This document shows positions 25,486 to 32,703 of a stretch of DNA of 37,974 nucleotides, in pieces. The notes under the pieces were generated by a model that was not told the origin of the DNA, did no database searches, and saw only the letters and a program-made list of their open reading frames with translations. Location of the stretch: positions 1-37,974 of the IMG/VR virus record IMGVR_UViG_3300030202_000102; one strand, given 5' to 3'. The DNA comes from a virus. Every line of letters begins with the position of its first letter. The first letter of the stretch is position 1. A program made the translations under genes and the position numbers.

Positions 25486-26348
25486 TAGTATTCTCCTTTT
25501 AGTCGAGTATAATGTATGATAGGTGCTTCTCTTTTACCTTTGTACACCTTAGATGGTAAGCTCTTCAGCGTAGGCCAGCACTTAGCTTTATGTGAACAGA
25601 AGTTACAATCCATAGGTAGCTTATAGTTACCACTATTCACACCTCTGTAAGACTCTGGCTCATCCGTAAAGCATCTCTCAAATGGTGCATCACTCTTGAG
25701 ATACTCATGGACATCCTTTATCTTTTGTATAACTTTATCCTTATCTACCTCTGCTGCTGAAACATACTTGAAGCTACCATTGTTCTTATTAACAACCCAC
25801 CAGCCACCTACCTTCTTGTTAGCTGCCTCAGAATAGCCAACAAGCTGTGGCACGTAGCCAAACCCATCACCTTTCTCAAGTGTATAAAAGTCTAAGAACT
25901 TATTATCGTATGACCAGTTGCTAGCTGACTTGACATCATCTATCTTATCATCCAGTAGCATGTCATACTCACCAGCAATTTCCTCAGTGTCAGACAAAGG
26001 AAGTGATACCTTCTTGTTATCACCAAACTCTACCCCAGAAGCTCGTAACAGACCTTTCAGTAATGCCTCTATCATATCTCCAAAGATCATATTAATCTTA
26101 AATGATGTAGGCAATACGTCTTGATGCACTGGGTCATTCTTTTCAAACCAAAGCTGGCACTTAGGACGCCCGACATTGGACATCCTTAACCTAAACTCTC
26201 GCTTACCTTCAGGCTCATTGAATTGTTTCTCAAGAGCTACACCAATATCATCTTTTACTTTTTCAATGATAGCCTTTGACATCTTAGACTTACCATCAAT
26301 AGAGTTTCTTAGGTACTGGTGCAGTGCTATTTCAGCAGGATGATTCAC
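25485..26348 (-). CDS. Cas4/RecB-like PD-(D/E)XK exonuclease with Fe-S cysteines
   Basis: 287 aa, GTG start overlapping the upstream stop (TAGTG). Nuclease residues: E94 in GDMIEALL, D129 in GEYDMLL, D138-V-K140 in DDVKS, and Q168 with Y172 in PQLVGY. Cysteines C64 (GRPKCQLWF), C248, C251 and C257 (CNFCSHKAKC) sit as in the 4Fe-4S cluster of Cas4 and AddB nucleases. The expected activity is end-processing or exonuclease action on DNA during recombination-dependent replication or host DNA turnover. No Cas1 or CRISPR array is nearby, so a CRISPR role is not supported. It follows the candidate SSB in the operon. Confidence 0.82.
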   Translation of the reverse strand: MNHPAEIALHQYLRNSIDGKSKMSKAIIEKVKDDIGVALEKQFNEPEGKREFRLRMSNVGRPKCQLWFEKNDPVHQDVLPTSFKINMIFGDMIEALLKGLLRASGVEFGDNKKVSLPLSDTEEIAGEYDMLLDDKIDDVKSASNWSYDNKFLDFYTLEKGDGFGYVPQLVGYSEAANKKVGGWWVVNKNNGSFKYVSAAEVDKDKVIQKIKDVHEYLKSDAPFERCFTDEPESYRGVNSGNYKLPMDCNFCSHKAKCWPTLKSLPSKVYKGKREAPIIHYTRLKGEY

Positions 26349-27187
26349 TATTCAAAGTCCTCTACGTCTACTATGTTAGATACAATGTTTTGCTCACTGG
26401 CAGATATAGTTTCTACATTATTCTCTGCCCACTTGGTAGTAACGTAGTCATTGCTAGCACCAACGTAGTCTAGAAAATCTTGCAGAGTATCGTTATCACC
26501 TTCTTGCAAACCAACAAAGTTACTAAGTGAAGCGTTGATTACCATGTAGGGATTACCGTTTGGTAGATTGCGTGTCTCTCCTAACAAAGCTATACTCTGC
26601 TCTGCAGGATTGATACGCTTCTTGATTAGCTTACCTACTGTAGTATCAATAGACTTTAAGCTGTCACGGTTCTTTACATCCATGACAAAGGCGAACTCTT
26701 GGTCATATCCATCGGCAGGATCACCGCCCTCATAGAAAGCATCTGTTAGTGTAGCCATACCCATGATAACCTTAACACGACTAACACTACGGATTAGGTC
26801 TTGTTGATCTTTGGGTAGTGCAGCAAAGTCTTTGATGTAACCTGATGGTCTACCAAGATTAAACGTACCAATCGTGTCTTTCATGTCGTGATTTAAATTA
26901 GTAGACAGGACAGACTTTTGCATGGTTTTGTTCTCACTATCCCAGCGCTGCCACTTCTGTCGTTCAGCAAATAGGCGTACCTCTACCTTCCTTGCGAACA
27001 CTGTGTCTTCCTCAGTCACAATCTTAAACACAGGGGAAGTTGCTACCTTACCATCGATTGCCTGTTGTATAACTACCCCTGTAATCCTAGCTAGGCTAGA
27101 CTGTGCCTGTCCTGCAGGGGCAGAGAAGCCCATTGCGTCAGTTAGGTTCATGTTATCTACCTTTAATGCTACTGCGTTCTCTTGCAT
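26348..27187 (-). CDS. Candidate single-stranded DNA-binding protein
   Basis: 279 aa. The N-terminal two thirds are beta-rich (ARKVEVRLFAERQKWQRWDS) with many basic and aromatic residues. The C-terminus is acidic and ends VDVEDFE, like the protein-docking acidic tails of phage SSBs such as T7 gp2.5. Position directly after polymerase and before a nuclease supports this. No diagnostic OB-fold signature can be read by eye, so the assignment is tentative. It is the first gene after a near-consensus promoter and has an AAAGGATAAAAT ribosome-binding site. High expression would suit a stoichiometric SSB. Confidence 0.5.
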   Translation of the reverse strand: MQENAVALKVDNMNLTDAMGFSAPAGQAQSSLARITGVVIQQAIDGKVATSPVFKIVTEEDTVFARKVEVRLFAERQKWQRWDSENKTMQKSVLSTNLNHDMKDTIGTFNLGRPSGYIKDFAALPKDQQDLIRSVSRVKVIMGMATLTDAFYEGGDPADGYDQEFAFVMDVKNRDSLKSIDTTVGKLIKKRINPAEQSIALLGETRNLPNGNPYMVINASLSNFVGLQEGDNDTLQDFLDYVGASNDYVTTKWAENNVETISASEQNIVSNIVDVEDFE

Positions 27188-27224
27188 ATTTTATCCTTTC
27201 TATGCATACTAAGTTAAGTCTCAA

Positions 27225-27253
27225 GTTATACCACTAAACGTCTTTTATGTCAA
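27225..27253 (-). promoter_or_regulatory. Near-consensus sigma-70 promoter driving SSB-nuclease-RNR genes
   Basis: On the minus strand, TTGACA (27253-27248, perfect -35) is followed after exactly 17 bp by TATAAC (27230-27225, 5 of 6 match). Predicted transcription would start near 27218, about 30 bases before the ATG at 27187. The -35 and part of the spacer lie in the last codons of the polymerase gene. Confidence 0.65.
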
Positions 27254-29276
27254 GCCAGTTGTCACCAATCTTGGACTCTAATAGTAGTGGTACATTCATT
27301 TCTATATCGTATTCTTTTTGAATTATATCATTAAGGTTGTCGTTAAGTAAATCTATAATTCTTAACACATCATTTATTTCTTCAGGGTGTGCGTCAATTA
27401 CCACACTATCATGCACACTGTTTACCAAGCACGACTGCATAGGTTGCAAAAGACGGTCAAGCTCTAGCAAAACTACAGGCACAACGTCACCCGTAGCAAA
27501 GCCCTGAACTGGATAGTTCTTGATCATAGTGAAGTGACTGACTGAGCCGTTCTCCCTGCGTACCACATCAGGGAAAGCGTACTGCCTACCACTGACGTTA
27601 GTTATCTTACCTTCGTTCACAGCCTCATCACCTAGCTTCTTGTGCCACTTAGCTATGCCCTTGTACTTCTCTACAAATTGCTTGTAGTATGCAGCTTCTG
27701 CCTTACTTCTGCCATACCCGGTAGCTCCAAAGAGAGGGGCGAAGGTATGCTCTTTTGCTTCTTGACGTGTTGTAGGCTGTCCTGCATCACTGATAACCTT
27801 TGCTGTGTAGGAGTGTACATCAAACCCTGTATCTATCTCCCTCATGGCTGTGCTGTCCTGTGCGAGGAAAGCAGCAGTCCTGAACTCAAGTTGTGCAAAG
27901 TCAGCTTCGATTATCTTACCACCATCCCAGCGCGAAATGAACACACGTTTTATGGGGAAGGTTCCTCCTCTTGGCATGTTTTGCATGTTAGGTTTTCGTC
28001 CAGAAAATCTACCCGTATTGGTGTTTGTTTGGGTAAGGGTAATATGTAAAACTCTGTCTCGTTTAGTGTTGGAGTAAATGCCATCCACAAAGCTACTGAG
28101 GTAGCTACTAATAGCACTAAGCCGCTTAACATCCTGTAAAAATCCAATCGCTTTCTCCATGTGGTTGTGCTTAGCTGTAGCTATAAGTGTATCCAAGTTT
28201 TTCTTACCTACACCAAACCCGTTTGCACTTATCCATTTCTTGCTTGGTGGGAAGAAGCCAAGTCCAGCCATCTCATTAGTATTTATAAGAAGGTAGCCTT
28301 TACCACCACACTTAGGACACTTGTTAGGCTTAGCGTAACGTGTACCATCCTTTCTTATCTTGTACACCTTGCCTGTACCATTACAGTCAGGGCAAGTCTT
28401 TACGTTTGTCTTTAGCATAAGTGTGCTATTCTTTTTTACTGCATCTTTAAAGTCAGACGGGTCTACAAAATCAAATAGCTCTGCCCACTCCTTCTTATCG
28501 TTTGGCTTACGGCTAAAGATAACCCAAGACAACTGCTCCGGTGAGTTTAAATTTATGGGTGTTCCTCCCATGAGTGCTCTAGTTCTACCCTGCAATCGCT
28601 CAAGGATTTCATTTCGCTCTCGTTCATAGTCATGTCTGACGTGTTTGAGGGCGGCTGTATCCACCCTGATCCCTGATCTAGACATTCTTGCGAGAGCTTT
28701 GCAGGTTCTAAAGGTGATTCCTTGAACGGATTTAAGGGATGCTGAAGCAGGGGTTTTGAAATCCCTATCTGTGGCGTAGTACAGTTCGCCAGTGGTAAGC
28801 AGGTCAAGCTCAAGATAATGGCTGAGTTCATCCAACGGTATCTCATTTGTGTTGTATCCTTTCTTGTAATAAGTTTTAAGTGTATCATCCTTTTGGTACT
28901 TCAAGCCTCTGCGTATAGCACACTGCTCTAAGCTCAGGGGCTGCTTCTGTCCACGCATAAGCAGATACTCTGCCAGCATGGTATCATATATCTCACCGTC
29001 ATACTCAAAGCCGTTAGCCCACAGCCACTGTAGATCATATTGTAAGTTGTGACCTATCAGCAGCGTGGTGCTATCAAGTAATCTTTGTAAGACACAAGAG
29101 TTCATCTTATCTTTTTCTGTAGCCTCGTTGTGGTCAAATGGTAGCAGTCTCTTCATGCCACTTTCTAAACACAAGACACCTACCTCAGTCAGAGTATTAG
29201 CCTCTTCGTAAGGATCATTGTATATCTTTCCATCACGTAGTGTTATGGAGTTCTCTACATCAAGCACCCTCCTCAT
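27234..29276 (-). CDS. polA: Family-A DNA polymerase with 3'-5' exonuclease and DnaJ-like zinc insert
   Basis: 680 aa. Replicative polymerase. Exonuclease: D6/E8 (VLDVEN), N77/D81 (GHNLQYD) and Y154/D158. Zinc insert: C295/C298 (CPDCNGTG) and C320/C323 (CPKCGGKG), i.e. two DnaJ-type CxxCxGxG motifs between exonuclease and polymerase. Polymerase: motif A D459 to E464 (DFAQLEF), motif B R504/K508/F512/F516 (RQEAKEHTFAPLFG) and motif C H622/D623 (VHDS). There is no 5'-3' exonuclease domain. Position 512 corresponds to E. coli Pol I F762 and is Phe. The DnaJ-like insert is the feature described for phage HMO-2011. The start overlaps the helicase stop (ATGA). The 3' end carries the promoter for the downstream genes. 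Confidence 0.95.
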   Translation of the reverse strand: MRRVLDVENSITLRDGKIYNDPYEEANTLTEVGVLCLESGMKRLLPFDHNEATEKDKMNSCVLQRLLDSTTLLIGHNLQYDLQWLWANGFEYDGEIYDTMLAEYLLMRGQKQPLSLEQCAIRRGLKYQKDDTLKTYYKKGYNTNEIPLDELSHYLELDLLTTGELYYATDRDFKTPASASLKSVQGITFRTCKALARMSRSGIRVDTAALKHVRHDYERERNEILERLQGRTRALMGGTPINLNSPEQLSWVIFSRKPNDKKEWAELFDFVDPSDFKDAVKKNSTLMLKTNVKTCPDCNGTGKVYKIRKDGTRYAKPNKCPKCGGKGYLLINTNEMAGLGFFPPSKKWISANGFGVGKKNLDTLIATAKHNHMEKAIGFLQDVKRLSAISSYLSSFVDGIYSNTKRDRVLHITLTQTNTNTGRFSGRKPNMQNMPRGGTFPIKRVFISRWDGGKIIEADFAQLEFRTAAFLAQDSTAMREIDTGFDVHSYTAKVISDAGQPTTRQEAKEHTFAPLFGATGYGRSKAEAAYYKQFVEKYKGIAKWHKKLGDEAVNEGKITNVSGRQYAFPDVVRRENGSVSHFTMIKNYPVQGFATGDVVPVVLLELDRLLQPMQSCLVNSVHDSVVIDAHPEEINDVLRIIDLLNDNLNDIIQKEYDIEMNVPLLLESKIGDNWLDIKDV

Positions 29277-30502
29277 GCTGAATACCTAGCCCTCTCTCCA
29301 TCTAGCTTGCAAGTTACCCTGCCATGCCATCCACCTTTTAGTTTGTTCTTAGCTATTACTAAGTGTCTTTCTGTATCTCCTTCATACTCTCCTTCTACAT
29401 TTGGGTTCTTAGATATCAACACCATCAAGTCACACTCTGATGCCTTGCCTGTCTTGCTTCCTTCTAGCATAGACTGATCAACATATACCTTACCCTCTGC
29501 CTCTGCTGATAGCTGAGACATCCAGATCACAGCACACTCGTACTGTTTAGCTATGTTCCGGGCGTGGATGGCTGCATCCTTGAGGTACACATGAGAGTCA
29601 GCACCTGTCTTGTTGGCGAACTTATCTCCCATGTCTAACACCACTATGTCAGGCTTGTAGTTCTTTACTACAGCCTCAACCCAGTTCATGTCTTTACCTG
29701 TGCTATCAACTATCTTGATGTTGTCGTACACTGGCTTGTACCTCGTAGATGCTAGGGCATAGTTGTCCTTGATCTCTTCCATAGGCATGTTTGATGCAGC
29801 ACTAAGATACCTAGCACCCACACGAGTGTAACTCTCCTCGTTACACAGTACAATGCACCTAGCACCCTGCCTAGCAAAGCCACCCTCAGAGGCTATCAGA
29901 GAGGCATGGAAGCTAGTCTTACCTGTGTTAGGTCTAGCACCTACTAGAACCAGATGCCCACCTGATACGCCCTCTACCTTTCTTTGTAGGGATGGTATGT
30001 TGAACTGCCACTTAGATTGTATCTCGTTAGCTACGAGTAGGTTGTCTATGGATATGTCACCCCAATCTACTTTTAAGTTAGGCAAGAAGTTATCTTGGTA
30101 GTCAGTCAGTATATTACGCAGTGGCTCAAGCGTATTCTTCTCACCGTTCACGTAGTCGAAACCTAAGTTCGCTACCTCTTCACCTACTACATTCCTGAAC
30201 AAGCTAGACATAACTTCTTGTGCTACCTCTGAGCGCATGGGTGCTTCATCACGCAGCTTGTCGAACACTCTTTTGTACGACTCCTTGTTAGCTGTAGTCA
30301 TCGTCTCTCTAGTAAAGAACAGGCCCTCTAGCTCTGCAAAGGATAAGTCCTTGTCGAACTGACCCATAGCGTAGTCTACAGTTTGTTTTATTCTGCGTAC
30401 ATCTTTCGTAAATAGTTTATCTGGTGTATGTATTCCTTTGTTGTTATCATAAAAGTCTTTGTTCATTAGTGTCCGTATAAGGGACAACTCTCCATGTTCC
30501 AT
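29273..30502 (-). CDS. DnaB/T7 gp4-type replicative helicase (RecA fold)
   Basis: 409 aa. Walker A GARPNTGKTS is at 188-197, a catalytic Glu follows beta-2 in LCNEES (E222/E223), Walker B IVVLDMGD has D290, motif H3 MSQLSAEAEG has Q330, and DQSMLEGSK leads to the C-terminal arginine-finger region. It unwinds DNA 5'-3' at the fork. The N-terminal 140 residues are helical and replace a primase domain, which here is a separate gene at 32654. It starts one base after the ThyX stop and overlaps the polymerase start, so primase, helicase and polymerase are co-transcribed. Confidence 0.9.
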   Translation of the reverse strand: MEHGELSLIRTLMNKDFYDNNKGIHTPDKLFTKDVRRIKQTVDYAMGQFDKDLSFAELEGLFFTRETMTTANKESYKRVFDKLRDEAPMRSEVAQEVMSSLFRNVVGEEVANLGFDYVNGEKNTLEPLRNILTDYQDNFLPNLKVDWGDISIDNLLVANEIQSKWQFNIPSLQRKVEGVSGGHLVLVGARPNTGKTSFHASLIASEGGFARQGARCIVLCNEESYTRVGARYLSAASNMPMEEIKDNYALASTRYKPVYDNIKIVDSTGKDMNWVEAVVKNYKPDIVVLDMGDKFANKTGADSHVYLKDAAIHARNIAKQYECAVIWMSQLSAEAEGKVYVDQSMLEGSKTGKASECDLMVLISKNPNVEGEYEGDTERHLVIAKNKLKGGWHGRVTCKLDGERARYSA

Positions 30503-30503
30503 C

Positions 30504-31217
30504 TTATATCTCTTCCATTGTGTCCATTAATGCTTTCCAACTTACCGGAAAAAGCTTACCCATACGATAGCTTATTTTCTGGGCTACATCCCTAGTCTCC
30601 CCCTGTGTGTCACTAGCAGTTCGTAGCTTGCACATATCTGAGAACGCATCAAGGCTACCAGACCAGTACCACTCAGTCATAGTTGACTGTGGTAGTACCA
30701 TACGTGCTTGCTCTGGGCATACTCCTATATTAATAAGTTCGTTATACCTTGAGTGACAAGGGCCATATACTTCATCATTTACAATGTCAGATACTTCAAC
30801 CTCCCAAAAGTCAGCTAAATAAGTCTTATCAGGTGGGTACATATCTTTATCACTACACATAATTTTATTTACAAAACCGTCCCCACTACCTTGTTTTTTA
30901 TTATTTGCTTTTTCTCTCCAGTTGTCAGGTGTATAGAACTCTGGCTCATCATCTACATACCTACGGCTGATCTCATTCCATCGTAGAAATTTGTGCTTGA
31001 CTAACTGTCTAGCTACAAAGATAGGAGCCTTGATATGGAACGACACAAAGCAGTGACCAAAGGGTGACATGTGCCTGTGCTTGGCTAAGTATTTAATAAG
31101 CTTATCATCCTCTGGCAGCGTATAGGTTAGGGTAGTCTTCTTACCAAAGCTAACTCTGGCTGCATTAACTACTGACACATCACTTCCCATGTGTTCTATG
31201 TATGTTACTTCAATCAC
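30504..31217 (-). CDS. thyX: Flavin-dependent thymidylate synthase ThyX, variant signature
   Basis: 237 aa, GTG start with TTAGGAGATAGTAA upstream. It makes dTMP from dUMP using FAD, NADPH and methylene-tetrahydrofolate. Family features: HRHMSPFGH at 47-55, the signature region KHKFLRWNEISRRY at 74-87, RMVLPQST, and YWSGSLDAFSDMCKLR. The usual ThyX motif is RHRxxSxNExSxRY; here both Arg are Lys and the Ser is Arg, while N81, E82, S84, R86 and Y87 are kept. The overall fold signature is strong, so I expect activity. Partner genes for nucleotide supply are RNR and DUF3310. Confidence 0.9.
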   Translation of the reverse strand: MIEVTYIEHMGSDVSVVNAARVSFGKKTTLTYTLPEDDKLIKYLAKHRHMSPFGHCFVSFHIKAPIFVARQLVKHKFLRWNEISRRYVDDEPEFYTPDNWREKANNKKQGSGDGFVNKIMCSDKDMYPPDKTYLADFWEVEVSDIVNDEVYGPCHSRYNELINIGVCPEQARMVLPQSTMTEWYWSGSLDAFSDMCKLRTASDTQGETRDVAQKISYRMGKLFPVSWKALMDTMEEI

Positions 31218-31315
31218 TTACTATCTCCTAATAAAAGATTCTCTAACACCTTAATTCTTTTCTCAAGGCTGGCTACTTTTTTATTTAGCTCATCAATATA
31301 ATAATTTTTATTCAT
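31214..31315 (-). CDS. 33-aa coiled-coil peptide
   Basis: Starts at ATG 31315 inside the end of the 110-aa gene and stops by overlapping the ThyX start (GTGA). The product starts MNKNYYIDELNKKVASLEKR and continues IKVLENLLLGDSK, with a clear Leu/Ile heptad. It fills the only gap upstream of thyX. The fit of its overlaps on both sides argues that it is translated, but it could be a leader that couples thyX translation. Confidence 0.5.
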   Translation of the reverse strand: MNKNYYIDELNKKVASLEKRIKVLENLLLGDSK

Positions 31316-31640
31316 TTACAAACTCTCCTTCTCTTCCAAAGCTAACTAGGCAGTACTGATTATAGGCTGGATGGTACTCAACTACAGTGTATGTACCTTC
31401 ATCAAGATTCATAAAGATTGCCATAGGCAATAGCACAGGCGTATCACTGAATCCATCAGATTCTTTGACTGTGGTTAGTTGTGTAGCCTGATAGATTTTT
31501 TGTTGTTTAAAAGTACGTAAGGTAGAAAAAGTTTCATCTTGATCTCCACATATCACTGGTTTTGTTTGTATCTTTCCTGCATAGGCAAGAGCGCCGCCGC
31601 CAATAGACAGACATGCTGTTAGTAATAATCTAGTAATCAT
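31308..31640 (-). CDS. Exported protein with signal peptide, 110 aa
   Basis: The N-terminus MITRLLLTACLSIGGGALAY followed by AG is a typical Sec signal, with likely cleavage after A21 (AYA/G). The mature part of about 89 residues has two Cys (31 and about 97), suggesting a disulfide, and a beta-rich middle (TYTVVEYHPAYNQYCLVSFG). The destination is the periplasm. The start overlaps the stop of the upstream gene by four bases. An envelope-modifying or superinfection role is conceivable; nothing specific is visible. Confidence 0.6.
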   Translation of the reverse strand: MITRLLLTACLSIGGGALAYAGKIQTKPVICGDQDETFSTLRTFKQQKIYQATQLTTVKESDGFSDTPVLLPMAIFMNLDEGTYTVVEYHPAYNQYCLVSFGREGEFVNE

Positions 31641-31852
31641 TTCTTTTCTCCTATATTCATAGGTGCATAGACCTCACCGTTGTAGTTTGGGTATTTCTTA
31701 TCATCAACCCCAAAGTTACAGGACACAAGAAGGAGTAGTGTACCTATGATTATATACGTGGCTTTCTTACACCACTGTAAGAATTTTATGTACGTAACCT
31801 CTGCTTCTATCTGCGCTGCTTCTCTAGGGGTCATTGGTAATAGTCCATACAC
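31637..31852 (-). CDS. Small membrane or lipoprotein-like protein, 71 aa
   Basis: GTG start at 31852; an in-frame ATG 18 bases later is an alternative. A charged helix (TPREAAQIEAEVTYIKFLQW) precedes a hydrophobic span ending LLLLVSCN, in which LVSC would fit a lipobox, although the segment before it is long for a signal peptide. The tail is polar (DDKKYPNYNGEVYAPMNIGE). It lies in a run of small envelope proteins between the EndoVII-like gene and ThyX. The role is unknown; a spanin-like part is one possibility. Confidence 0.5.
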   Translation of the reverse strand: MYGLLPMTPREAAQIEAEVTYIKFLQWCKKATYIIIGTLLLLVSCNFGVDDKKYPNYNGEVYAPMNIGEKK

Positions 31853-31967
31853 CTATCTCAGGCCAATAGATAAGATTAATAATTACTGGCACTCCTAGTA
31901 TCATAAACGTACAGATTAGAAAAGCAGAGAACCATCCCTTAATGTGATATTGATTGTCGCTACTCAT
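31824..31967 (-). CDS. Small membrane peptide, 47 aa
   Basis: The ATG at 31967 overlaps the stop of the 83-aa gene (ATGAGTAG), and the frame ends 28 bases inside the next gene. The product starts MSSDNQYHIKGWFSAFLICT and continues FMILGVPVIINLIYW, one clear transmembrane helix at about residues 12-34. It occupies an otherwise empty 107-base gap. Function unknown. Confidence 0.55.
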   Translation of the reverse strand: MSSDNQYHIKGWFSAFLICTFMILGVPVIINLIYWPEIGVWTITNDP

Positions 31968-32211
31968 ACAACTCCCCTCCATCACCGGACCACTTACTGT
32001 TCTTCTTGCGCCTCTCCTTAGCTGCTTTACGTTCCATGTTATTCATGGGTCTGATAAAGGTCTTCACACCCATGTGATCTTGTAGTTCCTTTTGCTTGTA
32101 AGCAACCTCCTCTTCTAGCTGCTTACGCTTACCCTTATCACTGAACACCTTCTTCAGTGAGCCTATCATGCGATATATTTCTTTAGTGAGTTGCTTCTCA
32201 CGAATGTCCAT
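31960..32211 (-). CDS. Small charged helical protein, 83 aa
   Basis: Begins MDIREKQLTKEIYRMIGSLK. It is strongly Lys/Glu/Arg-rich with a coiled-coil-like stretch (KRKQLEEEVAYKQKELQDHM) and a basic segment RKAAKERRKKNSKW, suggesting nucleic-acid binding or a protein-docking peptide. It overlaps the EndoVII-like gene by 14 bases. No family is recognised. Confidence 0.55.
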   Translation of the reverse strand: MDIREKQLTKEIYRMIGSLKKVFSDKGKRKQLEEEVAYKQKELQDHMGVKTFIRPMNNMERKAAKERRKKNSKWSGDGGELYE

Positions 32212-32602
32212 CTGTACCCTCCAAATATTTAATAGCCATCTTTACTCCTTCCTTGTTGTCACCTAGTAAGCCTATGCCTCTGTTGCAAAAATCACACAGC
32301 CAACCTCTAAACTTTTTAGTTTTGTGGCAATGATCTAGTTTAGTCTGGGTGTATTCTCCACAACAGGCACATGAATCAGCAGGTGGTCCATGTTTTTTTC
32401 TAAGTTCATCTCTTTCTTTTGCAAGTTTATAACTACACCTCTGACAAGTATACTTATATGTTGGTCTATCTCCTTTTTTATATGACGATATTTGAAACTT
32501 AGTAATGTGTTTTGTAGCATTACAAACCCTGCATTTTCTACTATTATCTTCATCTCTTTTATCACACTGTTCTGGTAGTTCCTGAAAAAGATTTAACTGC
32601 AT
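32198..32602 (-). CDS. Endonuclease VII-like HNH nuclease (recombination endonuclease VII family)
   Basis: 134 aa. The N-terminal zinc ribbon has C24/C27 and C53/C56 (KCRVCNATKHITKF; TCQRC). The catalytic part has C78/C81 (CACCGEY), D90-H91-C92-H93 (LDHCHKTKKFRGW), then C103/C106/N107 (CDFCNRGIGLLGDN). The family includes T4 gp49, which resolves branched DNA, but short free-standing members like this often behave as mobile HNH nucleases. The window already has a T7-type resolvase (endonuclease I), so the two may be redundant or this one may be a mobile element. The start overlaps the 36-aa ORF. Confidence 0.85.
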   Translation of the reverse strand: MQLNLFQELPEQCDKRDEDNSRKCRVCNATKHITKFQISSYKKGDRPTYKYTCQRCSYKLAKERDELRKKHGPPADSCACCGEYTQTKLDHCHKTKKFRGWLCDFCNRGIGLLGDNKEGVKMAIKYLEGTDGHS

Positions 32603-32703
32603 ATCTCAGTCTTTTTATGTTTGTGCTTACGCACTGGTTTAGGTTTCTTCTTATCAGGTATCACCTGTGGTTTGTACTTGGGTTGTCGTAAATCCTTCGC
32701 CAT
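32593..32703 (-). CDS. Highly basic 36-aa peptide
   Basis: ATG at 32703, within the 3' end of the primase gene in another frame; stops inside the start of the EndoVII-like gene. The product starts MAKDLRQPKYKPQVIPDKKK and continues PKPVRKHKHKKTEICS, about 40 percent Lys/Arg. It fills the 51-base gap between two genes. The ribosome-binding site is weak, so expression is uncertain. A nucleic-acid-binding peptide is possible. Confidence 0.4.
   Translation of the reverse strand: MAKDLRQPKYKPQVIPDKKKPKPVRKHKHKKTEICS

Noticed and set aside
25485-26348. CRISPR-associated role for the Cas4-like nuclease
   Set aside because: No cas1, cas2 or repeat array in the window. Such nucleases are common in phage replication operons.
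27642-28049. 135-codon plus-strand frame over the polymerase gene
   Set aside because: Lies opposite conserved polymerase motifs, with Cys/Leu/Ser-rich shadow composition and no upstream signals.
32335-32565. 76-codon frame overlapping the EndoVII-like gene on the same strand
   Set aside because: It is an out-of-frame reading of the nuclease gene, whose zinc and HNH residues define the true frame.
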